Assembly (NCBI GenBank): GCA_027023805.1
Contig: JALVUF010000059.1
Coordinates: forward strand, 1-64,000
Origin: Helicobacteraceae bacterium
Lineage (GTDB): Bacteria > Campylobacterota > Campylobacteria > Campylobacterales > Sulfurimonadaceae
DNA length: 64,000 nucleotides
Direction: 5' to 3'
Every line of letters begins with the position of its first letter. The first letter of the stretch is position 1. The position numbers and the translations under genes are program-made. The notes under the pieces are model-generated. The model saw only the letters and a list, made by a program, of their open reading frames with translations, had not been told where the DNA came from and searched no databases. Positions 60,966 to 64,000 of this stretch are shown one piece after another.

Positions 60966-62114
60966 ATGAGACGTTTTGCTTTTTTGATAACAGGTTTGCT
61001 TGTGATGGCTACCTTGCTTGATGCGAAGTATTTTACCGAGATACGGGTTGGAGCATTCGTAACAAAATTACAGGCTAAAACCGCTTTAAATAAATTGCGA
61101 GATATCATTAGCGGTGATAAGACGTTACATGTATTGGCGCACAAGTGGCATTTTAAGAGTACATATCGTATGTCTGGTAAATATTATGTAACCGTTGTAA
61201 AGCCATTTAATACCTCACCGATTTTGACAAGTGTATTGCATGCACTGCAGCGATATTATAAAAGTAGTTACCCTGAACGAATTTACAATAAAACATTGAT
61301 ACAACCGGTGCTAAAAGCAACTAAGAAGCCAAAAGTACATAAGCGTTTGCCGGCTGTACTTCAGCCGACACCTACCATTGAGCCGATAATTCACAAAAAT
61401 GCACCAAAAAAGCAGGAAACAATAAAATTTTTAAAAATGCCCACAATAATCTCTAAAAAAAATAGCATTATCAAACAAGCTAAAAATGCACGAGAGGTAA
61501 AACACTTTAAAGCTCAACCAACGACTCACATCACATTAAGCAAAAAAAAGCAATTATTTAAAGCTATAGCAGATAACAATATTACAAAACTCACAAAGCT
61601 TTTATCTGAGGGTGTGGACGTAAATGCCAAAAATAGATACAGGCAGACTCCTCTTATAGCAGCGGCACCACACGGCAGCCTGGAAGTGATTAAACTTTTA
61701 ATCTTACATGGTGCAAATATACATAGCAGGGATTTTTTTCATAATACACCGTTATATAATGCCTCCGCTACCAATAGTGTTAAAGTGATAAAGTTTCTTA
61801 TCTCACATGGTGCAAATATACATGCAAAAAATTATAACGGCTCTACTGCCGTCTTTAATGCGGCTTTTGGGGGAAATTTAAAAGTTTTAAAATTTTTAAT
61901 GTTACAAGGCGTTAATATTCATGCAAAGGATGACAATGGAGATACACCTTTGTTTTGGGCAGCATCAAACGGGCAGTTGTCTGTTGTAAAATTCCTAATC
62001 TCACAAGGCGCTAAGATAAAACTGCTAAACAAGTATGGAGCAACACCGCCTGATCTTGCACAGGCAAATAACCATCAAAAGGTTTTAAGCTATCTGATAA
62101 ATCATGCTAACTAA
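60966..62114 (+). CDS. Exported protein with SPOR-like N-terminus and C-terminal ankyrin repeats
   Basis: Signal peptide; YFTEIRVGAFVTKLQAKTALNKL; ankyrin units NRYRQTPLIAAAPHGSLEVIKLLILHGANIHSRD, NGDTPLFWAASNGQLSVVKFLISQGAKI. Confidence 0.8.
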   Translation: MRRFAFLITGLLVMATLLDAKYFTEIRVGAFVTKLQAKTALNKLRDIISGDKTLHVLAHKWHFKSTYRMSGKYYVTVVKPFNTSPILTSVLHALQRYYKSSYPERIYNKTLIQPVLKATKKPKVHKRLPAVLQPTPTIEPIIHKNAPKKQETIKFLKMPTIISKKNSIIKQAKNAREVKHFKAQPTTHITLSKKKQLFKAIADNNITKLTKLLSEGVDVNAKNRYRQTPLIAAAPHGSLEVIKLLILHGANIHSRDFFHNTPLYNASATNSVKVIKFLISHGANIHAKNYNGSTAVFNAAFGGNLKVLKFLMLQGVNIHAKDDNGDTPLFWAASNGQLSVVKFLISQGAKIKLLNKYGATPPDLAQANNHQKVLSYLINHAN

Positions 62115-62184
62115 TAAAGCTATTTATTTAACATAAGGTTTTGCCATCCGTATGATATAATGCAAGCAAAAAGGAACAAACCGT

Positions 62185-62895
62185 ATGGGGCATGATGCGA
62201 TTTTCTATGCACTAAAATCTTCACTAATTTTTAAAAATATGCAACATAAAGATTTGATGACAGTATCTAACTCTTTTGAAAAATTTAATTACCAAAAACG
62301 AGAAGTAATTGACTATGCCCAAACAGACAAATATTTTTTTGTAGTTACAGCAGGTAAAATTAAGATGACGAAGATGGATATAAAAAGCGGCAAAACATTA
62401 GCTCTTTTTTTAAATTGCAAGGGTGACGTGTTTGATATATTGCCGCTGCTTGACGGCAGGGAGCATGATGTTGAGTTTGTGGTTGTTGAGTCTGCCGATG
62501 TTTTAAAAATAGATATTAAACTGATGCGACAATATATCAGACAGTACAATGAATTAAACAGAGCTTTTTTCTCATATTTGGCATCTAAAATCAAAGAGCT
62601 GGAAGAGTTTAGTGAAAATATTGTGTTTTATGACACTAAGACAAGGCTGGCAAAGCTTATCTTGCGGGGAATTAACAATGGATATTTAAAAGAAGAGGAG
62701 CCGATACCGGTTGAGCTTGTCGGCGATTTAACGCATGAGAGCATGGCTGAACTTATAGGTTCAGTACGATCTATTGTCACTACTGAAATCTCAAACCTGA
62801 AAAAAGAGGGAATACTCATAGCCAAAAAAGGAAAATTGGCAATAAAAGATCTAGAAAAGCTTTTAAAAGCATGCACCATTTTTAAAAAAGATTAA
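62185..62895 (+). CDS. Crp/Fnr family transcriptional regulator (paralog 2)
   Basis: HTH LTHESMAELIGSVRSIVTTEISNLKKEGILIAKKGKLAIKDLEKL; similar to 49298..50014 over its length. Confidence 0.9.
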   Translation: MGHDAIFYALKSSLIFKNMQHKDLMTVSNSFEKFNYQKREVIDYAQTDKYFFVVTAGKIKMTKMDIKSGKTLALFLNCKGDVFDILPLLDGREHDVEFVVVESADVLKIDIKLMRQYIRQYNELNRAFFSYLASKIKELEEFSENIVFYDTKTRLAKLILRGINNGYLKEEEPIPVELVGDLTHESMAELIGSVRSIVTTEISNLKKEGILIAKKGKLAIKDLEKLLKACTIFKKD

Positions 62896-62915
62896 TAAAT
62901 CGGTATTATATTTAT

Positions 62916-62941
62916 ATAGCAAGTTCAAAAAAGTTTGCTAT
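62916..62941 (+). terminator. Rho-independent-like hairpin ATAGCAA...TTGCTAT followed by T-rich sequence
   Basis: 7-bp stem, 12-nt loop, then TTATTATTTTT, 20 nt after the Crp/Fnr stop. Confidence 0.5.
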
Positions 62942-62990
62942 TTATTATTTTTGTATATAATAGGAGATAAACAATAATAAGGGAGAATAG

Positions 62991-64000
62991 ATGAGTAATT
63001 TTAAGCAAGAATCGCTAGACTATCACAAGGCACAAAGTGAATTTGACACAAACGGAAAGACCGGCACACTTTTAACTAAAAGTTGCAATACGGAAAAAGA
63101 GTTGGCCATGGCATATAGCCCCGGTGTTGCTTACCCATGTCTTGAAATTGAAAAAGATATCGATAAGGCGTATGATTACACAAATAAGGGAAATTTAGTT
63201 GCCGTGGTAACTGACGGTACAGCTGTTTTGGGTCTTGGAGATATCGGTCACTTAGCAGGTAAACCCGTTATGGAGGGGAAAGGTGTTTTATTTAAAGCTT
63301 TTGCAAATGTTGATGCCGTTGATATTGAGTTAAATACAAAAGATACGGAAGAGATTATACAAATTGTTGCTGCGATGGCAGATAGTTTCGGCGGTGTTAA
63401 TCTTGAAGATATTTCAGCTCCTAGATGTTTTGAGATTGAAGACAGATTAAAAGAGATATGCAATGTACCTGTGTTTCATGATGACCAGCATGGAACCGCC
63501 GTCATTACAACCGCAGGGCTTATTAATGTCTTACAGATGAGCGGTAAAGAGGCCAAAGATTTAAAAGTTGTTGTAATTGGTGCGGGAGCATCAGGGATAG
63601 CATGTTCTAGGATGTATAAACTTTTAGGAGTTAAAAACATTACTATGCTTGATTCAAAAGGGGTTATTCATAGCGGCAGAGATGATCTTAACAAATACAA
63701 GCAGGAGTTTGCATTTGATACACCCGATAGAACATTAGATGATGCGATTAAAGGAGCAGATATGATTCTTGGTTTATCAAAACCGGGTTTAATCTCGCCT
63801 GAACAGGTAAAAACCATGAGTGATACTACGCCTATTATCTTTGCATGTGCAAATCCTACGCCTGAGATTATGCCGTCTATCGCAAAAGAAGCTAGGCCGG
63901 ATCTTATTATCGGCACAGGCAGAAGCGATTTTGCAAATCAGGTAAATAATGTACTTGGTTTCCCTCAAATTTTTCGCGGCGCACTAGATGTTAGAGCTAC
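62991..64000 (+). CDS. NAD(P)-dependent malic enzyme, truncated at the window end
   Basis: Absent from ORF track (no stop). MSNFKQESLDYHKAQSEFDTNGKTGTLLTKSCNTEKELAMAYSPGVAYPC; VFHDDQHGTAVITTAGL; GGGAGAAT RBS. Confidence 0.92.
   Translation, partial: MSNFKQESLDYHKAQSEFDTNGKTGTLLTKSCNTEKELAMAYSPGVAYPCLEIEKDIDKAYDYTNKGNLVAVVTDGTAVLGLGDIGHLAGKPVMEGKGVLFKAFANVDAVDIELNTKDTEEIIQIVAAMADSFGGVNLEDISAPRCFEIEDRLKEICNVPVFHDDQHGTAVITTAGLINVLQMSGKEAKDLKVVVIGAGASGIACSRMYKLLGVKNITMLDSKGVIHSGRDDLNKYKQEFAFDTPDRTLDDAIKGADMILGLSKPGLISPEQVKTMSDTTPIIFACANPTPEIMPSIAKEARPDLIIGTGRSDFANQVNNVLGFPQIFRGALDVRA

Overview
The 64 kb window is a low-GC, gene-dense bacterial chromosome segment. Its gene content looks like Campylobacterota (Sulfurimonas/Sulfuricurvum-like): DUF3972 and DUF4492 proteins, a CheZ-like protein, LPP20-family lipoproteins, CydAB, an SdhAB/MfrAB-type pair and AsnB. 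The taxonomic call is inference. Most of the window is housekeeping: rplT/rpmI, glyQ, gltX, dnaG, argF, hemB, ribA, accBC, ilvD, purE/purT, rarA, a recD2-like helicase and a six-tRNA cluster. There is no CRISPR array, intact mobile element or prophage; one short IS4-like transposase relic is possible. Accessory points of interest: (1) a protoglobin + PsiE-like membrane fusion divergent from a siroheme nitrite/sulfite-reductase-like gene, with a perfect TTGAT-N4-ATCAA box and a second 18-bp palindrome between them; (2) a copper-type locus (CopA-like multicopper oxidase, CopB-like protein, Met/His-rich DUF4396-like protein) beside two very small Met/Cys-rich ORFs; (3) a Crp/Fnr regulator next to an internally duplicated membrane protein preceded by an 8-4-8 palindrome, with a paralogous regulator 13 kb away; (4) a phosphorylase-kinase alpha/beta (GH15-like) protein overlapping glucokinase; (5) an apparent excess of the palindrome TACATGTA (15 copies by eye); (6) a 58-aa single-TM ORF after cydB that the ORF track misses. 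Family calls come from reading motifs in the supplied translations; no database search was run.
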